Source: Candidatus Leptofilum proximum (lineage in GTDB: Bacteria > Chloroflexota > Anaerolineae > Promineifilales > Promineifilaceae). From it: a stretch of DNA of 64,000 nt. The notes below the pieces were generated by a model. That model did no database searches. It was not told the origin of the DNA and saw only the letters and a program-made list of their open reading frames with translations. The DNA lies in contig JADJXK010000002.1 in NCBI GenBank assembly GCA_016710325.1, positions 3,720,001-3,784,000 of the forward strand, in the 5' to 3' direction. Position numbers and translations under genes: made by a program. Every line of letters begins with the position of its first letter. The first letter of the stretch is position 1. This document shows, one piece after another, positions 7,920-15,920 of this stretch.

Positions 7920-9578
7920 ATGACAGAGTTAGTAATTACCCCCCGATCTGGCCGTACCAGCATCACCTTATTGGTTCCTTTTTGTGTGCTTATTTGCTTG
8001 CTGGTTCTTTTCCTATCTATGGGGAAGTTAGCCCATGTCTTCGCCGAGGGAGAGGCAGCCGCACCGCTTGACGTTGTCCTGAGTGAAATCGCCTGGATGG
8101 GCACGACTGTTTCCACCAACGACGAATGGATCGAGCTGCACAACCCCACATCAGCCATGGTAGACATCACTGGCTGGGTGCTGGCTGCGGCCGACGGAAC
8201 GCCGTCCATTCTTTTGTCTGGCAGCATTCCCGCCGGTGGCTACTTTTTACTGGAACGAACCGATGACACCACGGTTCCTGGCGTGACGGCCAACCAGATT
8301 TACACCGGCGCTTTAAGCAACACGGGCGAAAACCTCACCCTGGAGGATGAGATGGCCAATGTAATAGACACACTGGATAACAGCGGCGGCTGGTTTTCCG
8401 GTCACAATGAGGCACGAGTACCTATGTTGCGAGTGGACGCAGCGGTGTCAGCCAACATACCGAATAACTGGACCTACAATCCGCGCTGCGGCACCGCCAC
8501 TAACACGGCTGGGATGAGCCACACCTGCACTTTGACCGAAACGGCCGTTGGCCAGTCGTTTAGCTACCAGGTATTTTTTAATCCGCTGGCCATCACCGCC
8601 GCCGGCCCCACCACGACAACAACGCCAATGGAACTGGCACTTCTGGAAGTTATCAATCAGGCAGCGACTCAAATTGACATCGCCCTGTACGGACTCAACC
8701 GGCAAAGCGTGGTTGATTCGCTCATCAACGCGCACAATCGAGGTGTTACGGTTCGTGTCGTGGGAGATGATGATGCGGCTGCAGGTGAATATGCTTTGGC
8801 CTATCAGGCGCTTACCACAGCCGGGATACCGCTCATATTGGACAGTAGTGGTCAAATCCAGCATAACAAATTTCTTGTTGTGGATAGTCAGACAGTGTGG
8901 ACGGGCAGCACTAACTTTACCGATACTGGCTTTACCAGCAACGCCAATAACGCACTGCTGGTAACGGACTCTACCCTGGCAAACATATATACCCTTGAAT
9001 TTAGTGAAATGTGGAGCGGTTTATTTCATGGGGCAAAAGCGGACAATACGCCTCACTTGCTAGATTATGCGGGGACAAAAGTAGAGTCGTATTTCTCACC
9101 GACAGACAATGTTGCCTTTGAGGTGTGGCAGGAGCTGGCCATTGCCGAGGAATCTGTCCATTTTGCCATGTTTTTCTTCACCGACAACGTGCTTTCAGAT
9201 AGGCTGGTGAACCTGGCCGAGTCAGGCGTGGCCGTGCAGGGTCTTTTTGACCAGCTGGGAGAAGCCGGAACCGGCTCTGATGCAGATGCTTTGTGTGCTG
9301 CCGGAGCGCAGATAGGCGTTGAAGATTTTGCCGGTAAACTGCACCACAAGTTTGCCATTATTGACGCTCACGGCAGTGATCCCACCGTCATTCTGGGTTC
9401 ATATAACTGGACAGACAGCGGCGCGTATCAGAATGATGAAAACACGCTTATCATTCACAGCGCCGCACTGGCCCAAGATTATTTGACCGAGTGGCAGCAG
9501 CTGTGGCAAGCCATCGACCTGGACCGGATGTGTAATCCGCCAACAGTTTATCTACCGTTTATTGTCCGCGGCAATTAA
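7920..9578 (+). CDS. secreted phospholipase-D-like protein with lamin-tail domain
   Basis: The ATG at 7920 gives 552 aa with an N-terminal membrane/signal segment (TLLVPFCVLICLLVLFL, about residues 16-32); upstream in-frame starts add a non-secretory extension. Residues about 49-147 (LSEIAWMG…DEWIELHN…GWVL…GGYFLLER…) form a lamin-tail (LTD) domain. Two HKD phosphodiesterase motifs follow: QHNKFLVVD…GSTNFTDTG (about 313-335) and LHHKFAIID…GSYNWTDSG (about 473-500). Together they define a PLD-superfamily enzyme, nuclease or phospholipase. The C-terminus is VYLPFIVRGN, a tail also seen in the secreted proteins at 27786 and 28974. It is expected to act outside the membrane. Confidence 0.88.
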   Translation: MTELVITPRSGRTSITLLVPFCVLICLLVLFLSMGKLAHVFAEGEAAAPLDVVLSEIAWMGTTVSTNDEWIELHNPTSAMVDITGWVLAAADGTPSILLSGSIPAGGYFLLERTDDTTVPGVTANQIYTGALSNTGENLTLEDEMANVIDTLDNSGGWFSGHNEARVPMLRVDAAVSANIPNNWTYNPRCGTATNTAGMSHTCTLTETAVGQSFSYQVFFNPLAITAAGPTTTTTPMELALLEVINQAATQIDIALYGLNRQSVVDSLINAHNRGVTVRVVGDDDAAAGEYALAYQALTTAGIPLILDSSGQIQHNKFLVVDSQTVWTGSTNFTDTGFTSNANNALLVTDSTLANIYTLEFSEMWSGLFHGAKADNTPHLLDYAGTKVESYFSPTDNVAFEVWQELAIAEESVHFAMFFFTDNVLSDRLVNLAESGVAVQGLFDQLGEAGTGSDADALCAAGAQIGVEDFAGKLHHKFAIIDAHGSDPTVILGSYNWTDSGAYQNDENTLIIHSAALAQDYLTEWQQLWQAIDLDRMCNPPTVYLPFIVRGN

Positions 9579-10016
9579 GTGGAAAATTTTTATGAGATTC
9601 TTGGAGTAAAGCTTGCTTGCAGTAGTGGGGCGTGAAAAAATCCCGTCATTGTTATTTTGCAGCAATGGTTCTACTCAAATTTCAAAGGTAGGTTCGGATA
9701 CAATCCTTTTACCCACTGCGGGCCAGTTCTGTGTATACTATCACTAGCCGCCAAAACCCACACTGGCGGGATAATAAATTAGCAGGGCTATGAACCAACC
9801 TTCTTGCAGAGGGGACCGTGTTCAACAGGGCCAGACCTGGCAACGGGTTTGGCCCTGTATTATTAAAATGGGCGATGTGGTTTGCTTATGCAGGCAGTGA
9901 ATATGCTTCTTCTGATGCACGTTTCTGGTATAGCTTCATGTTTTTGCTGTTATCGGCCTCACTTGAAGATTTATCACCGCTCTTCCAAAAATCGGCCGTT
10001 TTCCCGCTTTGTATAA
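9579..10016. other. 438-bp non-coding interval
   Basis: No supported gene. It lies between the convergent stops of the PLD-like gene and the minus-strand gene at 10017. A plus-strand frame running from here into 10372 is antisense to that gene and lacks coding character. No clear terminator seen. Confidence 0.5.
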
Positions 10017-10667
10017 TCACCTTATCGCCTTATTCACAGGCTGGAGAACAGCCCAGCCGCTGCTATCTCGCCACATCTTGCCCTGAGGCAAATGTTCCTG
10101 CAAAAGCAGCGCACGCCACTTGGGTTCCAGACGCCTGGCAAACACGCGGAAATATCCCAGCGAGTCATTGCCAACCAGATCCCCGACCTCGGCTTCTTCC
10201 CAGGCCTGGGGCATTTTTCCGACGGGATATTCTTCTGCCAGCAGCGCCTGGTTCATCTGAATTAAACTATCCTGAATCGCCGCCTTTACTTGCTCATTTT
10301 GGGCCAGCTCGGCGCTTCTCTCCAGCTTCCGCATCGATTCCAGCAGCCGGGGCTTCCAGTTTTGTGCCGTAGGACGGAACGGCCGAAATCCCAGCCGCTC
10401 CACCACAAAGAGGGCGCCATTTTCAGTGGCCAACAAATCGCCGACCGAGGTGCTGCGCAGGTGGGGAATGATGGTTGGGTCCTGAAACCAACTGCCGTAC
10501 AGATAACCGTGCTGGGTTCGGGCGTAGGCGGCGTTGAGCTTTTCTTCAGCCGCCACTTCCCCTGGTACCCGAACCGAAGCAGTGGGGGCGAGCGGCGGCA
10601 CAATCTGGTCATGGTCTCCGCGATACTCTAAAAAACGTGGGTTGTGAAAAACTTGAACGTGGGCCAT
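10017..10667 (-). CDS. conserved mobile-element accessory protein, unknown
   Basis: The ATG at 10667 is preceded by GAGGAG 7 nt upstream and gives 216 aa starting MAHVQVFHNPRFLEY. The NPRFLEY opening followed later by STSVGDLL…FVVERLGFRPF (about 75-100) is a layout I associate with a plasmid/ICE family of unknown function. There is no signal peptide or membrane segment, and the C-terminal half is helical. It follows the next gene by 2 bp and is probably co-transcribed with it. Confidence 0.7.
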   Translation of the reverse strand: MAHVQVFHNPRFLEYRGDHDQIVPPLAPTASVRVPGEVAAEEKLNAAYARTQHGYLYGSWFQDPTIIPHLRSTSVGDLLATENGALFVVERLGFRPFRPTAQNWKPRLLESMRKLERSAELAQNEQVKAAIQDSLIQMNQALLAEEYPVGKMPQAWEEAEVGDLVGNDSLGYFRVFARRLEPKWRALLLQEHLPQGKMWRDSSGWAVLQPVNKAIR

Positions 10668-10669
10668 TG

Positions 10670-10975
10670 CTAACTCCTCAACTTTTCCCAAAACTCGGGG
10701 CTAAATTGGGCATCGCCAAAACGGGGGCGGTTGCGTGAGAAATGCTCCCGGTACTCTTCCTCAATCGTTGGTGTCGCTTGCATGCGATCGCGCAAGGCAG
10801 CCAGATAGAGGGCGCAGTCTGCGTCTTCCTCCAGATAGGCAAAATGACCATCGATGAAGGAATAATTGGAAATGGCCGTCTCGATGCCCATTGCGGCAAC
10901 ATCGACCAGCGGCACCCGCAGCCAGCCGTGACCGGGATCGGTGATAAACGTCAGGTTTGTACTGAGTCTGTGCAT
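10670..10975 (-). CDS. conserved mobile-element accessory protein, unknown
   Basis: 101 aa from the ATG at 10975, which has GGAGA upstream; a longer frame to 11101 overlaps a pseudogene and is not preferred. The core ITDPGHGWLRVPL…IS.YSF…YLEEDADCALYLAAL is a recognisable small accessory family of plasmids and integrative elements with no known function. It is two bases upstream of the 216-aa gene. Confidence 0.7.
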   Translation of the reverse strand: MHRLSTNLTFITDPGHGWLRVPLVDVAAMGIETAISNYSFIDGHFAYLEEDADCALYLAALRDRMQATPTIEEEYREHFSRNRPRFGDAQFSPEFWEKLRS

Positions 10976-11027
10976 AAGGTTTTCTCCTGGAATGTGAAGG
11001 GAAATAAAATTCAGGGGATAACAAGCG

Positions 11028-11981
11028 TTAGCGGCACAGCGCAACCAGGCGGTGCACTTCGGTAAAGAGCACCTCGTCGGCATTGGCTTCCGGGTTTTCA
11101 CTCAGCTCAGACAGCCGTTCCTCCACCACCCACCTGGCCCATACCTCGTCCAGCAGCGGGGCAGGCAGTAATTCACACCGCCGGATGTACTCGGACATGC
11201 GCTCACCATGACCCCACAGGCCGCAAATCTCCTTCAGGTTTATTTGGGCGTGGGCTTCTAGAATAACGATGAGCCACAGCGCTTCAGCCTCTATTTCGTC
11301 AATCTCTTCGGGCTGCATGGCAGCGCAAAAGACGCAGGCAGAGAGACTGGGGGAGGGAAGTCCGGCTTCGGCAATCACCGCCTCGCAGCCCTAGCGATCT
11401 ATCCCCAGCAGTTGCAAGGGATAGAGAAAGACGTCCCGCGAGCGTGGCCCCTGCGGTTTGGTTTTGGTGGAAAAACGAGCCGCCCGATATTGCTCGGAAA
11501 AATCATAGCCAGCCAGCCGGTAATACAGGTTTGTCCCATATCACTCGGTGACCCAGCGATCAATTTCAGCTCCCTTGAATTTCGAACTGCAGCTGTGGTT
11601 GCTGCGCAAGCTAATCGACGGCAGGGTGCGGTTGGCCAAGCAGTTACCAGCCAGGCTCCAGTAGGGGAAATGCTTGGCCGGTCGCTTCATCTCATACCAG
11701 ACGTACGTAATGGACGGAAAGCCAACCTCGGCTAGCCACGCTTCTAATATGGGCAGGTAAGTATAAAACCGGGAATGTTCGTTGCCATACGCTCCCTGGC
11801 CAACCAGGGCGGTGACAATAACATCGGGGACTACATTGAGGCGGTGCAGCTCTACCAGGAGCGCGACGGAATCTACGCCAACGCCATTCGAGACGATGAT
11901 GGGTGTTTCGGCGGGAAAGGGGGTGGTGAAACGGCCGTTTTGCAGCCACGTCTCTTGCGGCAGCAGGCTCATATGGCGCAC
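11028..11981 (-). pseudogene. PP-loop/PAPS-reductase-like enzyme with two nonsense codons
   Basis: A single frame runs from the ATG at 11981 to a TGA at 11028 but is broken by TGA at 11541-11543 and TAG at about 11394-11396. The N-part has VSNGVGVDSVALLVEL, the adenine-binding PP-loop, and CSSKFKGAEIDRWV, as in phage/plasmid PAPS-reductase-like ATP-pyrophosphatases. The middle (YYRLAGYDFSEQYR) and the C-part (EAGLPSPSLSACVFCA) continue the same fold. The TGA replaces what is probably Trp. About 317 codons in total, normal for the family. Two stops argue for a dead gene. The piece at 11028-11378 could in principle be re-initiated, but I see no ribosome binding site for it. Confidence 0.8.
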
Positions 11982-12039
11982 GGGCAGCTCCTCCTTTTAT
12001 AGGATTAGATTGAAGGAATTTACGGGCGGTATTTGTGGG

Positions 12040-12130
12040 TTAGATTGAGACAATCAGGCGGCGCATATCCCTCCGGCAGCGGCTACAGATGGTACACTTG
12101 GGCATTGTTAATTAACACTCCAGCTGGCAG
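12040..12130 (-). pseudogene. C-terminal fragment paralogous to the gene at 13172
   Basis: The minus strand reads LPAGVLINNAQVYHL, a TAG stop, then PLPEGYAPPDCLNLT and a stop. The gene at 13172 contains FPPAKELVNDANVYHLWLLPEGYAPPGCLNLAH. The relic keeps about 30 codons, and its Trp codon has become TAG. It abuts the hairpin at 12131-12163. Confidence 0.75.
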
Positions 12131-12163
12131 AAAAATAAAAAGCGCCGGCAATGTGCCGACGCC
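12131..12163 (-). terminator. intrinsic terminator-like hairpin
   Basis: On the minus strand GCGTCGGC-ACATT-GCCGGCGC (one G-T wobble) is followed by TTTTTATTTTT. It lies downstream of the retropepsin-like gene (stop at 12273) and upstream of the PP-loop pseudogene. Confidence 0.75.
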
Positions 12164-12272
12164 TTGCTTTACATATCTCTACCTGTGTGTGACTGATAGA
12201 GGCACAAGTATTGGCCAACCGCTTAACTTCAAATACCGTGAACTGATCGATAGTTAAGCCGGTCCTCTTTGA

Positions 12273-12677
12273 TCATGTTGGCACAATGTCTTCAAATACC
12301 TCTACCGAATGAGCCGGGCCGTTTAGCGTAACGGTTAAATGATTCAAAACATCCCGGCCAACTATCACCTCGTCATTTTGTGTACTACCAACTACTTCTA
12401 GGAGCGCTTGGGTAAGTGGCCCTAATTGTAGAGAAACTTGATAAAGGTCAACCAACACTCTTCCACCAGTTGTACCGCTCATCCACATTTTTCGGCTGCG
12501 ACGGGCACGAATCTCTTGAAGTGAGTGAACGGGGATGATGGTCGCATCTGCGCCAGAATCAACGAGTGCCTTCAGAGCTAATGAAGCAGCGCCCATTGCC
12601 CGACCAATTACAATATCTACAACCGGCATGGCCGGACTGTAATCATTGTCATATTCGTATGTGTAGATTTTGGTCAT
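12273..12677 (-). CDS. retropepsin-like aspartic protease domain protein
   Basis: 134 aa. ALVDSGADATIIP (Asp40) is the D-S-G-A catalytic motif of retroviral-type (clan AA) aspartyl proteases. VGRDVLNHLTVTLNGP near residues 106-121 matches the second conserved (hydrophobic-G-x-D-x-L) element. Such single-domain bacterial proteins would act as homodimers in the cytoplasm. The start overlaps the stop of the upstream RHH gene by 4 bp (ATGA), so the two are translationally coupled. The substrate is unknown; the upstream partner is an obvious candidate. Confidence 0.82.
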   Translation of the reverse strand: MTKIYTYEYDNDYSPAMPVVDIVIGRAMGAASLALKALVDSGADATIIPVHSLQEIRARRSRKMWMSGTTGGRVLVDLYQVSLQLGPLTQALLEVVGSTQNDEVIVGRDVLNHLTVTLNGPAHSVEVFEDIVPT

Positions 12678-13072
12678 TGGGCTGCTTCTAATCGAGGGGA
12701 ACGAAAAACCAGCGTAGGCATTGGCTCATCTTCAACTCTGGCCATCCAGACAAACTGATCCGGATATTGAGCATCAATGCGTTCATATAAGGCACCATAA
12801 TCTTGGTCAACATCAATAAGTTGACCGTTGAGTATGGCCACATGTTGACCCAAATGTTTTTCTTTGAGCATGGGATGCATTTGGATAAAGGCTTGCATTT
12901 CCCGCTCCACTGGATCATCTTCCTGATTGCCTGACGCTGACTTTTCGGCAGGAAGGGCTTGCTCTAATACATCCACCAATACATCATCTACTGGTTGATT
13001 ACGAGCGCGGGCCAGATCGCGAACCCGCCTGTAAAGTTTTTGGGGAATGGATACAGTGATTTGTTGAAACAT
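12674..13072 (-). CDS. ribbon-helix-helix-like protein with DUF5678-like C-terminus
   Basis: 132 aa. The N-terminus QITVSIPQKLYRRVRDLARARNQ (residues about 4-26) has the beta-strand plus helix layout of RHH DNA-binding proteins. Residues about 65-130 (HPMLKEKHLGQHVAILNGQ, then VDQDY…YPDQFVWM.RVEDEP…FRSPR) look like the small DUF5678-type domain. Coupled by 4 bp to the retropepsin gene downstream. The pair resembles a regulator/protease or toxin-antitoxin-like module; this is inference. Confidence 0.75.
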   Translation of the reverse strand: MFQQITVSIPQKLYRRVRDLARARNQPVDDVLVDVLEQALPAEKSASGNQEDDPVEREMQAFIQMHPMLKEKHLGQHVAILNGQLIDVDQDYGALYERIDAQYPDQFVWMARVEDEPMPTLVFRSPRLEAAQ

Positions 13073-13171
13073 GGATCAATCTCCTGTTTTTCCGATACCT
13101 TATAATTATACTGCAAATGTGCTCCAAGTGGTTTAAGAGATGCCCTTTGCCTTAAAGAACAGACCATTACA

Positions 13172-13471
13172 CTATCCCATGCAATCGCAATATTTATGCG
13201 CCAGATTAAGGCAACCAGGCGGTGCATACCCCTCCGGCAGAAGCCACAGATGGTAAACATTCGCGTCGTTGACCAACTCCTTAGCTGGCGGGAAAAACTC
13301 AACTGCCCATCTTTCGGGGTAAACCGCAGTAAACGCCTGCCACACCTGTGACCAGCTGAGGAGCTGGTGATCCGGCGTATAAATTTTGAGGTGAAGGCAC
13401 GTTTCCCAATGAGGCATCCAAACGGCTTCCAGGGTTTGCACGACGGCTTCTGGTTCACTACTTGGGTTCAT
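13172..13471 (-). CDS. small accessory protein, unknown (paralogous relic at 12040)
   Basis: 99 aa from the ATG at 13471, which overlaps the end of the upstream gene by 14 bp. A longer frame to 13609 would lie inside that gene. Features: LEAVWMPHWETCLHLKIYT and VYHLWLLPEGYAPP. No family recognised. A decayed copy of its C-terminus lies at 12040-12130, showing local duplication. Confidence 0.65.
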   Translation of the reverse strand: MNPSSEPEAVVQTLEAVWMPHWETCLHLKIYTPDHQLLSWSQVWQAFTAVYPERWAVEFFPPAKELVNDANVYHLWLLPEGYAPPGCLNLAHKYCDCMG

Positions 13472-13910
13472 CGAGCAGCTCCTTTGTGGACAGCTTTGGG
13501 TCTGTTTTCCAGGTGGCGTGTAACGGCCGTATGTCGCCCAGGTCAATGACGCCAGCCGTATGCACCGTAAAGCCCTTTTCTTCAGCCACGGTTTGCAGAA
13601 AGGTAACAACTCGTTCCTTAAGCGCTGCTGCGTCTTCCCAGGCAGCGTCGTATCGTTGCCAGGTGGGATCGTGTTCGCGACGGCCGTTAAACAGCTCCAG
13701 TGCTGCTACTGGTAGGTGGCACGCCAGGATGTGGCCAGATTCATTAATAGACCGCACGTGCACGCCAACGTGTACCAGACGCCAGCCAGGAATCTGGCGG
13801 GCCAGACTTTCGCTGGTTTCCAGTATCACAACACGCATCACCTGACCGGGAGCAATTGGTTCAGTGAGCAGCTCTTCCAGCTGACCAAATTGGATAACTT
13901 TTGAGTTCAT
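13458..13910 (-). CDS. accessory protein, unknown
   Basis: 150 aa starting MNSKVIQFGQLEELL. Predicted alpha/beta with a C-terminal helical stretch (ALKERVVTFLQTVAEEKG). No motif recognised. GGGAGAC lies upstream of the start, and a perfect 20-nt hairpin lies 25 bp upstream of it. Overlaps the next gene by 14 bp. Confidence 0.65.
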   Translation of the reverse strand: MNSKVIQFGQLEELLTEPIAPGQVMRVVILETSESLARQIPGWRLVHVGVHVRSINESGHILACHLPVAALELFNGRREHDPTWQRYDAAWEDAAALKERVVTFLQTVAEEKGFTVHTAGVIDLGDIRPLHATWKTDPKLSTKELLDEPK

Positions 13911-13930
13911 TGGTTTGTCTCCCTGGCAAA

Positions 13931-13956
13931 CAAAAACGCCGACAATTGTCGGCGTC
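13931..13956 (-). terminator. perfect palindromic terminator-like hairpin
   Basis: ACGCCGACAATTGTCGGCGT (13936-13955) is a perfect palindrome, followed on the minus strand by TTTTTG. It sits between the stop of the gene at 14009 and the start codon at 13910. Confidence 0.8.
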
Positions 13957-14008
13957 TTCCTTTTTGTCTTATCTGATTGTTGGGCTATGAATGAATGGGA
14001 ATGAGGTA

Positions 14009-14374
14009 CTACTCCTCTGTGTGTCGTAGCGCAAAAAGGGCTGTTGCCAGTCCGTCAGGTTGGCTGGCCAACCACTCGTCAATCTCTTGAAGCATATCTG
14101 CGCGGCTAACGGCAAAGATAGAGACACCCTGCTGGTAAATGTCCAGCGTGCCGAAGGTAATCTGTGCTAACCACTGGATGCGTTGCTGGTCAGATACGGT
14201 GTGCCGGTTTTTCTGCACCCGCTGCCGAATAGCCAGCAGATCCGTAACCAGGCCTGGATAGTTGCGCAAGCCATCCTTAACTGGGCGAATAAAAAGCCGC
14301 CCGGATTGTGGATGCCGCCAATGACCATAGCGGGTGTGCAGCAAGGTGGCGCCTAACAGCTTGGGTTCAATCAT
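14009..14374 (-). CDS. accessory protein, unknown
   Basis: 121 aa from the ATG at 14374 (MIEPKLLGATLLHTRYGHW), immediately after the TAG stop of the upstream membrane protein gene. The longer frame to 14470 overlaps that gene and is not preferred. HPQSGRLFIRPVKDGLRNYPG and a helical C-terminus are visible. No family recognised. Confidence 0.6.
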   Translation of the reverse strand: MIEPKLLGATLLHTRYGHWRHPQSGRLFIRPVKDGLRNYPGLVTDLLAIRQRVQKNRHTVSDQQRIQWLAQITFGTLDIYQQGVSIFAVSRADMLQEIDEWLASQPDGLATALFALRHTEE

Positions 14375-14378
14375 TTTT

Positions 14379-14741
14379 TTACCTACAGCCTGCGTACAGT
14401 TCCTTAATCGTTTCCAGCCAATAGGTGTCCTCCGGTCCATTAACCTGTACGCCAGTTGCTTTAAGCGCACGACGCAGGTAGCGCCAATCCACCAGGTTTT
14501 CTCCCATGCCCTCGCGCATAAAGGTTTCGGCCTTCATCATTTCATTGTTTAGCTTCTCCAGGTCAACTTTGCCGCACCACTCATTGGGATCTGGCGGCAT
14601 GGTTTGGCGATTGGATTGAAGGCCGGTCAACGGCAGGCTCACCTGCTGGCCGCTGGCCATCAAAGCTGCAAAAAGCAGCAGAAGCAGCAAGATGACAAGA
14701 ACCGGAATCGTCCACTTGTGGCGCGTTTGCGATTGTAACAT
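14379..14741 (-). CDS. single-pass membrane/exported small protein
   Basis: 120 aa. Positively charged N-terminus (QSQTRHKW), then a membrane helix IPVLVILLLLLLFAALMA (about 12-29), then a soluble part with two Cys (EWCGKVDLEKLNNE… ending AGCR) that could pair outside the membrane. It could be a signal anchor or an uncleaved signal peptide. GGAGGTACC precedes the ATG. No family recognised. Confidence 0.7.
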   Translation of the reverse strand: MLQSQTRHKWTIPVLVILLLLLLFAALMASGQQVSLPLTGLQSNRQTMPPDPNEWCGKVDLEKLNNEMMKAETFMREGMGENLVDWRYLRRALKATGVQVNGPEDTYWLETIKELYAGCR

Positions 14742-14834
14742 TAGGTACCTCCATTTTGAACAGGTGTTTAGAATTCACCAGATCCGGCCTGTTAAGGCCT
14801 GGAGGTTTTCATTACTATGACAATGCAGCGGGAA

Positions 14835-14863
14835 ACAAAAAGCCGGTCATTTAGACCGGCTTA
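14835..14863 (-). terminator. intrinsic terminator-like hairpin
   Basis: AAGCCGGTC (14840-14848) and GACCGGCTT (14854-14862) form a 9-bp stem, followed on the minus strand by TTTTTGTTTC. It lies downstream of the antirepressor relic and upstream of the membrane-protein gene. Confidence 0.8.
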
Positions 14864-14931
14864 TCATGTGTAATTCTCCTCTCTAGAATAAGCTCATTTA
14901 CGCTGAGCAGAGCAGTTTTATCGCAGGCTTA

Positions 14932-15785
14932 TTATGCTTCCTCCTCGTCTGTGCCACCCTGTAATTTCTTGCGCTGCTCCAGATAAGATTGGTCGCTAAT
15001 CACCTTCCGGCCATGTTCTGCCTCAAATGCCAGACGGGCAACCCCAACTGCCCGACCCCCTTTCTCGGCCGCATCGTAATTCTCATCGTATCCTTGCGCA
15101 TCATCCGTCTGGGCATTGGCAATTGTGGCCTGCTCGGCGACATTGACAAACGCCAGCTCCAGGCCGGTCATGTGATCGCGCACTTCACCTTTTTCGACAC
15201 CTTTCAGCTTTTTGTGGTCTGACGGATTCATGCCAAAAGCGCCGCGATGAATAATGGCCGTTAAGATGCCGTACTGCTTGTTTTGTACGCCTCTCGCTTT
15301 CCACTCGTCTGTCAGCTGGTTGCGGGTCTCGATTGTAATTTGCCGCTGCTTGATCCACGCCTCGTCATAGCCCTGGCGCAAATACCTCTGCCGTACTGCC
15401 TCCATCGCCGATTCTGCGTCCCCTGTGAAAGCGGCATCCAGAATGAGATGGGCTTCGCGCTGCCATTTGATGACCTGCTCTCTTAGGTCTTCTCTCACCC
15501 GAGTTGCATTTACGCCGAAAAGGAAGCCGGATAAAAATTGTTTGGGCAAACAGACGTGAGACTTGGCACCTTCACCTCTTTTTATTTCCGTTGTTGTAAC
15601 AGCAACGGAAATCAGCTTCACTTCCTCACTCAAAACCGGATCGCATCCTATCCGCCGATACTGCGCCGACTAATCCAGCCCAAGCGCCTCCACGATGGGC
15701 CGCAGCGCGACGTATATCACACCGTCTTCACCAAGTTGGACGATTAATTTGTCTTCATAAAACGGGATAGTAACTTCGCCAGTGA
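14932..15785 (-). pseudogene. phage-type antirepressor, P22_AR_N family (3' portion, interrupted)
   Basis: Reading from the IS200/IS605 right end: VTGEVTIPFYEDKLIV…YVALRPIVEALGLD, stop (TAG 15670-15672), SAQYRRIGCDPVLSEEVKLIS, and a long C-part. IPFY.D.L….V.LRPI.EALGLDW..Q is the P22 antirepressor N-terminal domain, so the TAG replaces the usual Trp. The piece from 15633 (MSEEVKLI…) is open for 233 codons. Its 5' end was cut off by the transposon, and the first codons are at 17446-17490. The gene is broken twice, by insertion and by nonsense. Confidence 0.85.
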
Positions 15786-15920
15786 CTACTCTCCCCACTG
15801 AAAGTGGGGAGCTTCTTGCGACACCCCGGCCAACGCCAGGGTTGGGTCGCAAACGCTCAGTCCGAACGCGAGAATGTTCCGGGCTGCATTCACATCCCGG
15901 TCAAGTTCTAATCCACACGA
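15765..15920 (-). ncRNA. putative right-end guide RNA (omega/reRNA) of TnpB
   Basis: TnpB families produce a guide RNA from the 3' end of tnpB and the right end, with the guide taken from flanking DNA. Here that region holds a perfect 9-bp hairpin (15791-15811), and the adjoining flank, TAGTCACTGGCGAAG on the minus strand, would supply the guide. Extent and existence are inferred from the family only. Confidence 0.35.

Noticed and set aside
9818..10372. Plus-strand open frame of 184 codons
   Set aside because: Mostly antisense to the 216-aa gene and rich in Pro/Ser/Arg without pattern; no ribosome binding site.
11028..11981. Genetic recoding of TGA/TAG in the PP-loop gene
   Set aside because: Other genes here end naturally with TAG and TGA, and TGA plus TAG in one gene would require two suppressors. 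Decay is simpler; kept only as a low-probability alternative in a finding.
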